Below, piece after piece: positions 25,729 through 33,253 of a stretch of DNA of 34,734 nt. Below the pieces are notes generated by a model. The model saw nothing but the letters and a program-made list of their open reading frames with translations. It was not told the DNA's origin and ran no database searches. The stretch covers positions 220 to 34,953 of the forward strand of contig NZ_SBLC01000029.1 of NCBI RefSeq assembly GCF_004054105.1. The letters run 5' to 3'. A program made the translations under genes and the position numbers. How positions within the stretch are numbered: position 1 is the stretch's first letter; the number at the start of each line of letters is the position of its first letter. The DNA comes from Falsigemmobacter intermedius (lineage in GTDB: Bacteria; Pseudomonadota; Alphaproteobacteria; Rhodobacterales; Rhodobacteraceae).

Positions 25729-25732
25729 GAAT

Positions 25733-26848
25733 TTATTGCACTTTCGCGGGGAATCTTGTCAAGGAAGTCAAAAGGCCTGGTGTTGTTTGCCGTGCTGTTT
25801 GGACAGCAGTTAACAAATAGCCTGCTGGTGAGGGGATTTCGCTGATCTTTCGTGCCATACGGTCAAGTATTCCCAGAAGCGTCAGAACAGGTACCTCATA
25901 TGCTGCCTTAGACAGCGTTGTATGTTGCAGGCCGAGCATCTGTCCAAAAAAATAGGCTGTCTTCTGCGCTTCTGTCTCTGAGCAGGGCGGTGGGAAGAAG
26001 GTGCTGAGTTCTGTGAACTGTTCCCAATTCATTGCCTCTGTCGCAATGACTGCCTGCTTAGGTTTTATTGTATTAGATTCTGGATTAATGAGACGGTCAG
26101 AATGTCCGGCAGAGACGGACATTTCCACTGGTTCTTGAGTGCTTTTGCGCGAGGAAGTGTCGATCATTTCTGAGGCTTCCCGGATCGCGACAACAGCTTC
26201 CGTCACCGTAAGCGACGCGCGGCGTGCCAAACGGGTGAAATGACCCAGAACTTCAGCGACATCACCCCCGACGCGCAGATTTGCGATACGGGCACACAGA
26301 TGCCGCAGGCGGGCGCGAAGTCCGCGTAATTCCTGGTCCTGCTCGCGGCGGAGTTTTGCGGAGCCGATGATATCAGAGGCGCGCAGGAAAAGCGGCGTCA
26401 GATCCAGACCGAAAGCTCCGACCACCTGGCCGCCACGCATCAGCGGAAAGCGTTTGCCATTCGCGCTGTCACGGCGCAGCAGCAGGCCCTGTTTTTCCAG
26501 CGTGTCGAGATGCCGGCGCAACTGACGATCGGTGATCCCTTTCGCCCGGAAGCACAGGGTTTCATTGCTGGCATAGACTGTCAGCAATATTTTATGCGTC
26601 ACAAGGCCGTTTTGTCCGTGCGAGCAGGGCAGGCAGCTGAGCAAGGCATCGAGCGTCACCAGCACGCCTGGCGACAGCCCAAGGTCACGCCGACAGGTAT
26701 TGACCGCGGCCATGATGTCGCGCCGTGCCACAGGTTCAAACATCGGTTGAGCAGTAATCTCTCCACAGCCGACGTAGCTCGTGGCAGCTAAGAGCGCAGC
26801 ATGCTGCGCCAGCCCGGCAGGATCTGCCGGTTTTGTGATCTTGTTCAT
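25733..26848 (-). CDS. repC: Plasmid replication initiator RepC
   Basis: This 371-residue protein is the initiator of repABC plasmids and acts at an origin normally located inside its own gene. The N-terminal winged-helix part shows LGLSPGVLVTLDALLSCLP, ITDRQLRRHLDTLEKQGLLLRRDS and GKRFPLMRGGQVVGAFGLDLTPL, all typical. The C-terminal part includes NWEQFTELSTFFPP and PSPAGYLLTAVQTA. It is slightly shorter than many RepC proteins. It is third in the repA-repB-repC order and separated from repB by a 211-base gap with the features of a countertranscribed-RNA region. No strong ribosome-binding site precedes the ATG, as is common for RepC. Confidence 0.94.
   Translation of the reverse strand: MNKITKPADPAGLAQHAALLAATSYVGCGEITAQPMFEPVARRDIMAAVNTCRRDLGLSPGVLVTLDALLSCLPCSHGQNGLVTHKILLTVYASNETLCFRAKGITDRQLRRHLDTLEKQGLLLRRDSANGKRFPLMRGGQVVGAFGLDLTPLFLRASDIIGSAKLRREQDQELRGLRARLRHLCARIANLRVGGDVAEVLGHFTRLARRASLTVTEAVVAIREASEMIDTSSRKSTQEPVEMSVSAGHSDRLINPESNTIKPKQAVIATEAMNWEQFTELSTFFPPPCSETEAQKTAYFFGQMLGLQHTTLSKAAYEVPVLTLLGILDRMARKISEIPSPAGYLLTAVQTARQTTPGLLTSLTRFPAKVQ
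26058..26090. other. A+T-rich tract inside repC, candidate oriV
   Basis: A short stretch rich in A and T (including TTTTATTGTATTAG) stands out within otherwise GC-rich repC coding sequence. In studied repABC plasmids the origin maps to an A+T-rich part of repC. Assignment here is by analogy. Confidence 0.4.
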
Positions 26849-26926
26849 GACTATTCAGACCGCAAACAGCGACCGTTCACCGAAATCGATGTTGCATGAG
26901 CTAAATTTTCGGGGTACCGAGTAAGT

Positions 26927-26981
26927 GCATAAGTTACAGGGAACCCTTCGGGAGCACATCGCTTTCGGGGGGTTTCTTTTT
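26927..26981 (+). ncRNA. Putative countertranscribed RNA (ctRNA) controlling RepC
   Basis: A plausible promoter is TTGCAT (26892-26897), 17 bases, then TACCGA (26915-26920), which would start transcription near 26927. The RNA would end at the intrinsic terminator, giving about 55 nucleotides, close to ctRNAs of other repABC plasmids. It runs opposite to repABC. The start is inferred; the terminator is clear. Confidence 0.6.
26942..26981 (+). terminator. Intrinsic terminator of the putative ctRNA
   Basis: A 14-bp stem (26942-26955 with 26961-26974, four G-U pairs if transcribed) closes a five-base loop ACATC and is followed by the T-rich tail TTTCTTTTT. On the repC transcript the mirror of this hairpin could occlude translation initiation. 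Confidence 0.75.
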
Positions 26982-27023
26982 GCCGTGTCCGCTCCTTTTG
27001 GCTGGTTGCGAAATTAATTCAGA

Positions 27024-27039
27024 ATTGACCAGCGGTCAA
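27024..27039. repeat. Variant TTGACC-N3-GGTCAA palindrome upstream of repC
   Basis: TTGACCAGCGGTCAA (27025-27039) has the same half-sites as the three perfect copies but a three-base instead of a two-base centre. Half-sites are thus shifted by one base. It may be a weaker RepB site or a regulatory variant. Confidence 0.5.
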
Positions 27040-27059
27040 AAAAGGTCGCATTTCGGACC

Positions 27060-28010
27060 TTATTTGACGCGGCCTGTCTCTTTGGCGTTTCCCTGATCAC
27101 GCAGATAGTCCTCCAGGATCTGGTCCAGCCGATCATCAAGATAGGCCGTAAACCCCGTCAGTGATTTATCCGCGCAGCGAATTGCCAGCTTCTTAGGGCT
27201 GCGTTCGATGGTCAGCTTTTCGCGCAACACCCGTTTGGCGCTCGCCGTCTGGGCACCCGCTGGGCGTTTGGTCAAGGCAGTGAGCACAGCCTGCAACCGC
27301 TCGGTGCTTGCGCGATCAGCCGGGACCATGGCGAGCAGGGCCGCCTCTGTCAGGTCGGGCTGTGCTGACAGCACCTCGCGCAATTGCATCCAGGGGCGAC
27401 GGCCGGAATCATGTGCCGGGCCAATGGCCGCGATCAAAGTGGCGGGCACCGCCTCGGCAATACCAAGCATCCGGCTGAGAGTTGTCTTGTCGATGGCCAG
27501 CACGTCGCAGACTTCATCGCGCGAAAAGCTATGGTTCAGCAATTGCTCGGCATAGACGGCCTGTTCAATGAAGCTGCGCTGCAAACGGGCTGCGTTTTCA
27601 AGACCCTGAGAGATCAGCGCCTCGCGGTCATCCATCTCGCTGATATAGGCCTGAACGTCGATGCCAAGCTGGCGGCAGGCTTCAATCCGGCGGCGACCGT
27701 AGACAACCTCATAGGGCAGGGGGCCGCCGCGCACGCGGCGCAGAAGCACCGGCAGGCGCTGTCCCGACGCTTTAATCGAGGCGACCAGATCCTCCAGCCC
27801 GTCCTGAATGTCAAAACGGTCGCGGATGGCGCTGCCCGCAATCTCAGACGGGCTAATTGCCCGCGCCGCGCCGGCGGCCAGCTGGTCAAGGCCGCGCTGC
27901 ACATCCAGCACGCCTGACAGGCGCCGCGGCTTCAGATCGGCCTCGGCTTTCGCAGCTTCGCGGCCCTCACGAACGGCTTTCAGGCTTGATGCCAGCAAAT
28001 CTTTCCGCAT
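27060..28010 (-). CDS. repB: Plasmid partition protein RepB (ParB family)
   Basis: This 316-residue centromere-binding protein works with RepA. The ParB/Sulfiredoxin-like N-terminal domain shows EDLVASIKASGQRLPVLLRR and VVYGRRRIEACRQLGI (the box II/GRRR region). The helix-turn-helix follows in FSRDEVCDVLAIDKTTLSRMLGIAEAVP around residues 157-185. The long basic N-terminus (MRKDLLASSLKAVREGREA) fits RepB. Its ATG overlaps the repA stop by one base (TGATG). It is the likely binder of the palindromes in this window. Confidence 0.94.
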   Translation of the reverse strand: MRKDLLASSLKAVREGREAAKAEADLKPRRLSGVLDVQRGLDQLAAGAARAISPSEIAGSAIRDRFDIQDGLEDLVASIKASGQRLPVLLRRVRGGPLPYEVVYGRRRIEACRQLGIDVQAYISEMDDREALISQGLENAARLQRSFIEQAVYAEQLLNHSFSRDEVCDVLAIDKTTLSRMLGIAEAVPATLIAAIGPAHDSGRRPWMQLREVLSAQPDLTEAALLAMVPADRASTERLQAVLTALTKRPAGAQTASAKRVLREKLTIERSPKKLAIRCADKSLTGFTAYLDDRLDQILEDYLRDQGNAKETGRVK

Positions 28011-29209
28011 CAGTTACGCCCCCAATTCGACTGCAGCATCTGGAAAATTTCTTCCGAGACCTCATGCACGGACTGGATCGCCCGTTCATAGGTTTTTCGG
28101 TTGCGCATATCTGCCAGTTCAACTTCGAGAACCGTCTGTTGCGAGACCCCCGCTTCACTGATCGCTGATGATTTCAGGAAGGCGGATTTCATCACCGCAT
28201 CGCCGAAAAGATCACGGATGAAGCCGGCAAACTCGACCTGGGTGGTGATATTGGTGTCGAAACGGCTGAGCAGGAAGCGAAAATTGTCAAACAACCCCAC
28301 GCCCGCGCTTTCATTCAGAACCTCGGTCAATGAGGCCGCCATGTTCAGAAACTGTGCCGCTGAGGCCAGGTCCACTCGCTCGGGGATCAGCGTCATAATG
28401 ATATTGCGCGCGGCACAAATTGCCGAGAGCGTCACATAGCCCAGCTGTGGCGGACAATCGAGCACGACCACATCATAGTCATCCTCGACCATCTTCAGCG
28501 CGGAACGGATCCGGTCAAAGAACACTGGGGTCTCGCCCCGGCTCAGGGCGGCCGGGGTTTCATGTTCAAATTCCGCGACCTGGATGCCCCCAGGGACGAG
28601 GTCCAGATTGGGGAAATAGGTTTTACGGATGATCTCGGTAATCGGCTTCGGACCCTCGCCGGTTTCCCGGTCACGGTAGCGGATCACGTCGTAAAGCGAT
28701 CCGCCGGTGAAGAAATCCAGCTCGGGCTGATAGCCGAAGAAGGTGGTCAGCGAGGCCTGTGGGTCGCAGTCAATCGCCAGCACCCGTAAGCCACGCAGGC
28801 TCAGTTCCTGCGCTGTATGGATGGCCGTCGAGGTTTTGCCGCTGCCGCCTTTGAAGTTCACAAAGGCCAGCACCTGAAGTGTATCGACCGCAGGGTCGCG
28901 CCGCCCAGGCCGGAACTGATCAGGGTTCTTTGCCGTTTCGGCCAGACGCCGGCGGATCTCTGCCAGTTCAGAGGCCGCATAGCGACGCCGTCCACCGGGG
29001 CTGGTTTCCACGTCGGGAATGCGGCCTTCATGGTGGGCTTTGCGCAGATAGCCATCGGCAACGCCCAGATAGTAGCTGGCTTCGCCCGCCGAGAATGTGC
29101 GAAGTGATTTCACGTCATGGGGCGCAAATGAGCTTTCGGACAGCGCTTTCAACGCGGTCGTCAGATCCCGCGCGAAGGACATGAGATGGTCATGAAGCGC
29201 CTGCGTCAT
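28010..29209 (-). CDS. repA: Plasmid partition ATPase RepA (ParA family)
   Basis: This 399-residue ATPase moves plasmid copies apart and usually represses repABC. An N-terminal winged-helix segment (FSAGEASYYLGVADGYLRKAH, YAASELAEIRRRL) precedes the deviant Walker A KGGSGKTSTA at about residues 120-129. The later motifs VLAIDCDPQASLTTFFGY and VVLDCPPQLGYVTLSAI are also present. The ATG at 29209 lies inside one of two direct repeats that could be its operator. An internal ATG ten codons in is a possible alternative. Confidence 0.95.
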   Translation of the reverse strand: MTQALHDHLMSFARDLTTALKALSESSFAPHDVKSLRTFSAGEASYYLGVADGYLRKAHHEGRIPDVETSPGGRRRYAASELAEIRRRLAETAKNPDQFRPGRRDPAVDTLQVLAFVNFKGGSGKTSTAIHTAQELSLRGLRVLAIDCDPQASLTTFFGYQPELDFFTGGSLYDVIRYRDRETGEGPKPITEIIRKTYFPNLDLVPGGIQVAEFEHETPAALSRGETPVFFDRIRSALKMVEDDYDVVVLDCPPQLGYVTLSAICAARNIIMTLIPERVDLASAAQFLNMAASLTEVLNESAGVGLFDNFRFLLSRFDTNITTQVEFAGFIRDLFGDAVMKSAFLKSSAISEAGVSQQTVLEVELADMRNRKTYERAIQSVHEVSEEIFQMLQSNWGRN

Positions 29210-29280
29210 TCGTTCACTCTGCTCATCTTGGCGTCGGAACGGTATCCCGCCCCTTTATCAATTAATTTCGTTCATTCTAT
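29207..29280 (-). promoter_or_regulatory. Candidate repA promoter and RepA operator repeats
   Basis: TTCGTTCACTC (29209-29219) and TTCGTTCATTC (29267-29277) are 11-bp direct repeats differing at one base. The first covers the repA start and the second covers a possible minus-strand -10 element TAGAAT (29279-29274). A possible -35 TTGCCA is at 29304-29299 with a long 19-base gap. Autorepression by RepA through these repeats is inferred. Confidence 0.4.
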
Positions 29281-29674
29281 GCACAGCGGCCAATCGCTTG
29301 GCAAGCTGAACATAGCGCTATTGGAACGGTCGGGGCGATTTTAGTTGACGGTCAGCGTTCCTTTCTTTGGATCGCACGTTCAGAAAATTATCTAAACGAT
29401 TGAAAAACCTATTAAAAACCAAAATCGAATGGGTAGGCGTCCATCGGTCAGAACGCCAACCGGTCGGATCCGGCGCCTGACCGTCCGGCCGGAGTGGCTC
29501 TGCTCGTAACGCTAACCCATTGCGATTCGCGTTTCGGCGTTCGCTTGTGGCGGCGCTGCGGGAACGGGATTCGAGCAGAGGGCGTAGAACCGTAAACCAA
29601 AGCAGTGCCGCGCCTGCGAAAAACCGTTACGTCCCATACCCTCTTGCCGAAGCGGTAAGCCTCGGTTAGCCAGA
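29281..29674. other. Intergenic region between repA and the fourth riboswitch
   Basis: I see no convincing gene. The left part is A+T-rich (29340-29430), unlike the surroundings. A perfect 9-bp inverted repeat (CTCTGCTCG at 29498-29506, CGAGCAGAG at 29572-29580) encloses 65 bases. A 7-bp pair (CGGTCAG 29445, CTGACCG 29477) also lies here. The promoter for the riboswitch-led operon must be in the right part. Confidence 0.5.
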
Positions 29675-29850
29675 AGAGCCGGTTTCCGAGAGGAAATAAC
29701 AGGGAATCCAAAACACAGGCTCTGCCTGCTGAAAATGGAGCTGCCCCCGCAACTGTAGGCGGTGAGCCCCGCATCCGATGACCACTGAGAGCGATCTTGG
29801 GAAGGGGGATGCAGGGCGATGACCCGTCAGTCAGGAGACCTACCGGCTGA
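29675..29850 (+). promoter_or_regulatory. Cobalamin riboswitch upstream of the second ABC transporter operon
   Basis: Blocks in order: ACAGGGAATCC near 29699, the B12 box GAGCTGCCCCCGCAACTGTA at 29738-29757 followed by GGCGGTGAGCC, GACCACTGAG near 29780, GGGAAGGGGG near 29799, and AGTCAGGAGACCTACCGG ending about 29845. It is a complete aptamer on the plus strand. Downstream, CCGAC (29864-29868) and GTCGG (29874-29878) form a hairpin touching a GGGGAGGAG ribosome-binding site. Confidence 0.95.
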
Positions 29851-29890
29851 ATGCAACCACGAGCCGACGGGGTGTCGGGGAGGAGAGAAC

Positions 29891-30040
29891 ATGACCAATA
29901 TCCGAGGGCTGCGTGCCCGCGGCTGCCGGGCGTGGCGTTTTCTGCCATCCCCTCTTCGGCTCTGCTTTGGAGCCCGTTTCCATGTCCTTCAAGACCCTTC
30001 TGTGCAACAGTGCTTTCGCACTGGCAGCCTCACTCACTAG
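29891..30040 (+). CDS. 49-residue riboswitch-proximal ORF (possible leader peptide)
   Basis: This ATG is preceded by GGAGGAGAGAAC, the best ribosome-binding site in the operon, and lies directly after the riboswitch hairpin. The peptide is arginine-rich (MTNIRGLRARGCRAWRFL...) and not recognised. It ends 58 bases inside the substrate-binding-protein gene in a different frame. It may be a leader whose translation transmits the riboswitch state, or a chance frame. Confidence 0.35.
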   Translation: MTNIRGLRARGCRAWRFLPSPLRLCFGARFHVLQDPSVQQCFRTGSLTH

Positions 30041-30992
30041 CGTTCAGGCGCAGGCCACCGAATATCCCCTGACCATTGAGAACTGCGGTTTCCCCCAGGT
30101 GTTCGAGGCGGCACCCAAAAATGTCGTCAGCGTTGGTCAGCAGGGGACCGAGATCCTCTATGCGCTGGATTTGGGGGACCGGCTGTCCGGGACAGCCCTG
30201 TGGTTCACCGAAATTTTGCCGGAGTATAAGGCGCAGAACGACAAGGTCGAGCGTATCGCTGACAATATGCCCGGCTTTGAGGCGGTGATTGCCAAACGCC
30301 CGGAGCTTGCCTTTACTCAATACGAATGGATGATCGGCGCACAGGGCGTGGTGGGCACTCGCCCGCAATTTCATGATCTGGGCGTCAAAACTTATATCAT
30401 GCCGACCGATTGTGACGGGAAAGACAACCTTGTCGGATCTGACGGTACCAGGACTGAGGCTTTCAGCATCGAGAGCCTCTATAAAACGATTACCGAACTG
30501 GGCCAGATCTTTGATCGTCAGCAGGCGGCCCTGGAACTCGTAGATCAGCTGAAATCCCGCGAAGCGGCGGCTGTGGCAAAGGCGGCCGAACTCAAGGCCG
30601 ATCAGATGACCGCCGCGGTCTGGTTCTCATCGGCTGAGATGGAGCTTGACCCCTATATGGCAGGCCGCAGCGGCGCTGCAGGTGATATGATCCGCGCCAT
30701 CGGCCTCACCAATGTCGTCACCTCGGATGAGGAATGGCCGACCGTTGGCTGGGAAACCATCGCAAAGGCCAATCCGACCTGGCTGATCCTCGCCGAGATG
30801 GATCGTCGCCGTTTTCCGGCTGATGACGTCGAGAAGAAACTGGAGTTTCTGAAGTCCGACCCCGTGGCCAGCCAGCTTGAGGCGGTCAAATCCGGACGGA
30901 TCATTGTGATCAACTCGCAAGAAATGGAAGCCTCGCTGCGCCGTGTTACCGGCATTGAGAAGATCGTCACCGCAATCGCCAGGGCGAAGTAA
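29982..30992 (+). CDS. Periplasmic substrate-binding protein of a riboswitch-controlled ABC transporter
   Basis: This 336-residue protein has a signal peptide of about 24 residues (LLCNSAFALAASLTSVQAQA) and the helical-backbone binding fold of metal-chelate and corrinoid carriers (YPLTIENCGFPQVFEAAPKNVVSVGQQGTEIL, then LGLGDRL-type and PSWLILAEMD-type regions). I chose the ATG at 29982, behind GGAG at 29969; the frame is open upstream to 29913 but lacks a start with support. The riboswitch argues for a cobalamin, cobinamide or cobalt-chelate ligand. It is clearly different in sequence from the BtuF-like protein at 18376. Confidence 0.88.
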   Translation: MSFKTLLCNSAFALAASLTSVQAQATEYPLTIENCGFPQVFEAAPKNVVSVGQQGTEILYALDLGDRLSGTALWFTEILPEYKAQNDKVERIADNMPGFEAVIAKRPELAFTQYEWMIGAQGVVGTRPQFHDLGVKTYIMPTDCDGKDNLVGSDGTRTEAFSIESLYKTITELGQIFDRQQAALELVDQLKSREAAAVAKAAELKADQMTAAVWFSSAEMELDPYMAGRSGAAGDMIRAIGLTNVVTSDEEWPTVGWETIAKANPTWLILAEMDRRRFPADDVEKKLEFLKSDPVASQLEAVKSGRIIVINSQEMEASLRRVTGIEKIVTAIARAK

Positions 30993-32051
30993 ATGGGTGC
31001 GCTCCACGCGACGGGTCGTGGGGTGCTGGCCAAACTGACAGCGCGAAGCGCGCTGTCAGTTCTGGTGCTGGGCCTAGCGCTCTTGGCGGGTACGGCGATA
31101 GGCGAGACCCGCATCCCCTTTGACACGGTTCTAAGTGCGCTCGCGAACCGGATCTTTGGAGCGAACTACCCCATCGATAAGATAGATGAGGGGATCATCT
31201 GGGCCTACCGGCTGCCTCGGGCGGTTACCGCCGCTTGCTGCGGGGCGGCGCTGGCGCTTTCGGGCGTGGTGCTGCAAAGCCTTTTGCGCAACCCGCTGGC
31301 AGAGCCATATCTGATGGGGATTTCGGCGGGGGCCTCAACCGGGGCAGTGCTGGTGACCGTGGCGGGTCTTGGCGGCGGCATGGTGTCGATGTCTTTTGGC
31401 GCGCTGATCGGTGGCATCACGGCCTTTGGTCTTGTAGCGGGGCTGGCGGCAGCCTCGGGGGCCGGGTCGGGCATGAAGGCCAGCGGCCAGATCATTCTGG
31501 CGGGCATTGCGGGCAGCCAGATGTTCAATGCTATCACCTCCTTTATCATCACGAAATCCGCCAATTCCGAACAGGCGCGGGGCATCATGTTCTGGCTTTT
31601 GGGCAATCTTTCAGGCGTTCGATGGGATGATCTCTGGCTGGCGGTTCCGGTAGCATTGATCGGCCTTATCATTTGCCTGCTGCATATGCGTGTGCTGGAT
31701 GCCTTCGGCTTCGGCGCGGAATCTGCGGCCTCGCTGGGCGTCAACCTCGGACGCACGCAGGTGCTGCTGATCGGGACCGCCTCGGCGATGACGGCGCTGA
31801 TGGTTTCGATTGTCGGGGCGGTGGGTTTTGTGGGTCTGGTGGTGCCGCATGCCGCGCGGCTGATGTTTGGCACGCGGCATTACCATCTGATCCCGGCCTC
31901 GGCGCTTCTGGGGGCGGTGTTCCTGATCGGATCGGACATCCTGTCGCGGACGCTGATTTCGGGTCAGGTGCTGCCCATTGGCGTGATCACCTCGCTGATC
32001 GGGGCGCCGTGCTTTGCAGTGCTTTTGTTGCGGATGAGGCGACAGAGATGA
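30993..32051 (+). CDS. FecCD-family ABC transporter permease
   Basis: This 352-residue polytopic membrane protein has WAYRLPRAVTAACCGAALAL, VVLQSLLRNPLAEPYLMGIS and GFVGLVVPHAARLMFG, the standard FecCD/BtuC landmarks. A 40-residue N-terminus precedes the first conserved region. It starts immediately after the stop of the binding-protein gene, and its stop overlaps the ATPase start (ATGA). It is the inner-membrane channel of the second riboswitch-controlled importer. Confidence 0.93.
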   Translation: MGALHATGRGVLAKLTARSALSVLVLGLALLAGTAIGETRIPFDTVLSALANRIFGANYPIDKIDEGIIWAYRLPRAVTAACCGAALALSGVVLQSLLRNPLAEPYLMGISAGASTGAVLVTVAGLGGGMVSMSFGALIGGITAFGLVAGLAAASGAGSGMKASGQIILAGIAGSQMFNAITSFIITKSANSEQARGIMFWLLGNLSGVRWDDLWLAVPVALIGLIICLLHMRVLDAFGFGAESAASLGVNLGRTQVLLIGTASAMTALMVSIVGAVGFVGLVVPHAARLMFGTRHYHLIPASALLGAVFLIGSDILSRTLISGQVLPIGVITSLIGAPCFAVLLLRMRRQR

Positions 32052-32827
32052 CGATGCCCCTCCTTCAGGCGCGGCATCTGACGCGCAGCATTCGCGGCCG
32101 GGCGGTGGTCAGTGATGTCTCCTTTGACGTTCACGCTGGTGAGTGCATCGGCCTTATCGGCCCGAATGGTTCTGGAAAATCCAGCCTTTTGCGGCTGCTC
32201 ACCGGGCTCCAGCGGCCCAATAGCGGCGAAATCACGCTAAAGGGTGAGCTGCTTTCCCGGCTGTCTCGGCGTCAGATTGCGCGCTGCCTCGCCTTTGTGG
32301 CCCAGTCGCAGGAGGCCAGTGAGCGGCTGACCGTACGCCAGTCGGTGGCGCTTGGCCGAACTCCCTGGCTCTCGGTGCTCTCGCCCTGGGGGCCAGCGGA
32401 CGAAGGGGCTGTGCAAAAGGCATTGTCTTCTGTCGGGCTGACGGGGTTTGAGGGCCGCGACTGGGAAAGCCTCTCGGGTGGTGAGCGCCAACGCGGCCAT
32501 ATCGCCCGCGCGCTCGCGCAGGAGCCGGAGCTGCTGATCCTGGATGAGCCGGCCAACCATCTCGATATCCACCACCAGCTGGCAGTGCTGGATCTGATTG
32601 CGGGGCTGAATGTCACCACCATTCTCGCGGTGCATGACCTGAACCACGCGATGCGCTGTGACCGCATCGCCTGCCTCGATCAGGGGCAGCTGGTAGCCCT
32701 CGGCCCCCCCGCTGAGGTTTTGACCCCGCAGCTTTTGCGAGAGGTCTTTCACATCCGCGCCCGACAGCTGAGCGATCCGCACGACGGTCAGCTGATCTGG
32801 CGCTTTGACGCTTTAGAGAAGGTATAA
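32048..32827 (+). CDS. ABC transporter ATPase of the FecE/BtuD type
   Basis: This 259-residue ATPase has Walker A GPNGSGKSSLLR (about residues 38-49), signature LSGGERQRGHIARAL, Walker B LLILDEPANHLD and switch AVHDLNHAMR. I chose the ATG at 32048 because it overlaps the permease stop; upstream extension only reads the permease gene in another frame. The next gene starts three bases after its stop. Confidence 0.93.
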   Translation: MTMPLLQARHLTRSIRGRAVVSDVSFDVHAGECIGLIGPNGSGKSSLLRLLTGLQRPNSGEITLKGELLSRLSRRQIARCLAFVAQSQEASERLTVRQSVALGRTPWLSVLSPWGPADEGAVQKALSSVGLTGFEGRDWESLSGGERQRGHIARALAQEPELLILDEPANHLDIHHQLAVLDLIAGLNVTTILAVHDLNHAMRCDRIACLDQGQLVALGPPAEVLTPQLLREVFHIRARQLSDPHDGQLIWRFDALEKV

Positions 32828-32830
32828 CTC

Positions 32831-33253
32831 ATGCGCAGTCTTGCCCTTGTTCTGGCCCTCATGGCCGCTCCCGCCTTTGCCGAAGTTCATGAAGTAGAAA
32901 TGCTCAACCGCAGTGAAAATGGCTCGATGGTTTATGAGCCTGATTTTCTGCGTATCGCCCCGGGGGATAGGGTTGTCTTTCGCGCCACCCATCCCAGCCA
33001 CAACGCGGCCACCATCGCGGGCATGATCCCCGAGGGGGCCGCAAAACACCTTGGCAAGATCGATCAGGAAATTGAGATGACCCTCACTGTGCCGGGCAGC
33101 TATGGCATCAAATGCAGCCCGCATTTTTCGATGGGGATGGTGATGATGATCGAGGTAGGCGAGGGCCAGCCTGATCTCGCCGCATTGCCCGCCGACTTGC
33201 CGCCTATGGCGGCCGAGCGGTTCCGCGCCATCATCGCGAGAGCGGCGCAATGA
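32831..33253 (+). CDS. Pseudoazurin-like periplasmic blue copper protein
   Basis: This 140-residue cupredoxin has a 17-residue signal peptide ending APAFA. The type 1 copper ligands are all present with pseudoazurin spacing: His57 (in THPSHNAA), Cys95, His98 and Met103 (in KCSPHFSMGM). Known pseudoazurins donate electrons to nitrite or nitrous-oxide reductases. Here the gene sits between a corrinoid-type ABC transporter and a methyltransferase under riboswitch control, with no denitrification gene nearby. A periplasmic redox role in metal or corrinoid handling is possible. GAGAAGG precedes the ATG. Confidence 0.9.
   Translation: MRSLALVLALMAAPAFAEVHEVEMLNRSENGSMVYEPDFLRIAPGDRVVFRATHPSHNAATIAGMIPEGAAKHLGKIDQEIEMTLTVPGSYGIKCSPHFSMGMVMMIEVGEGQPDLAALPADLPPMAAERFRAIIARAAQ

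Larger units (their letters stand above)
26849..27059. other. repB-repC intergenic incompatibility region
   Basis: This 211-base gap holds a putative antisense RNA gene on the plus strand, its terminator, and an altered palindrome at 27024-27039. This is the standard position of the inc/ctRNA determinant of repABC plasmids, which limits RepC synthesis. Confidence 0.75.

Noticed and set aside
29448-29948. 166-codon minus-strand frame between repA and the riboswitch
   Set aside because: It runs antisense through the riboswitch, has no ribosome-binding site and shows no family motif.
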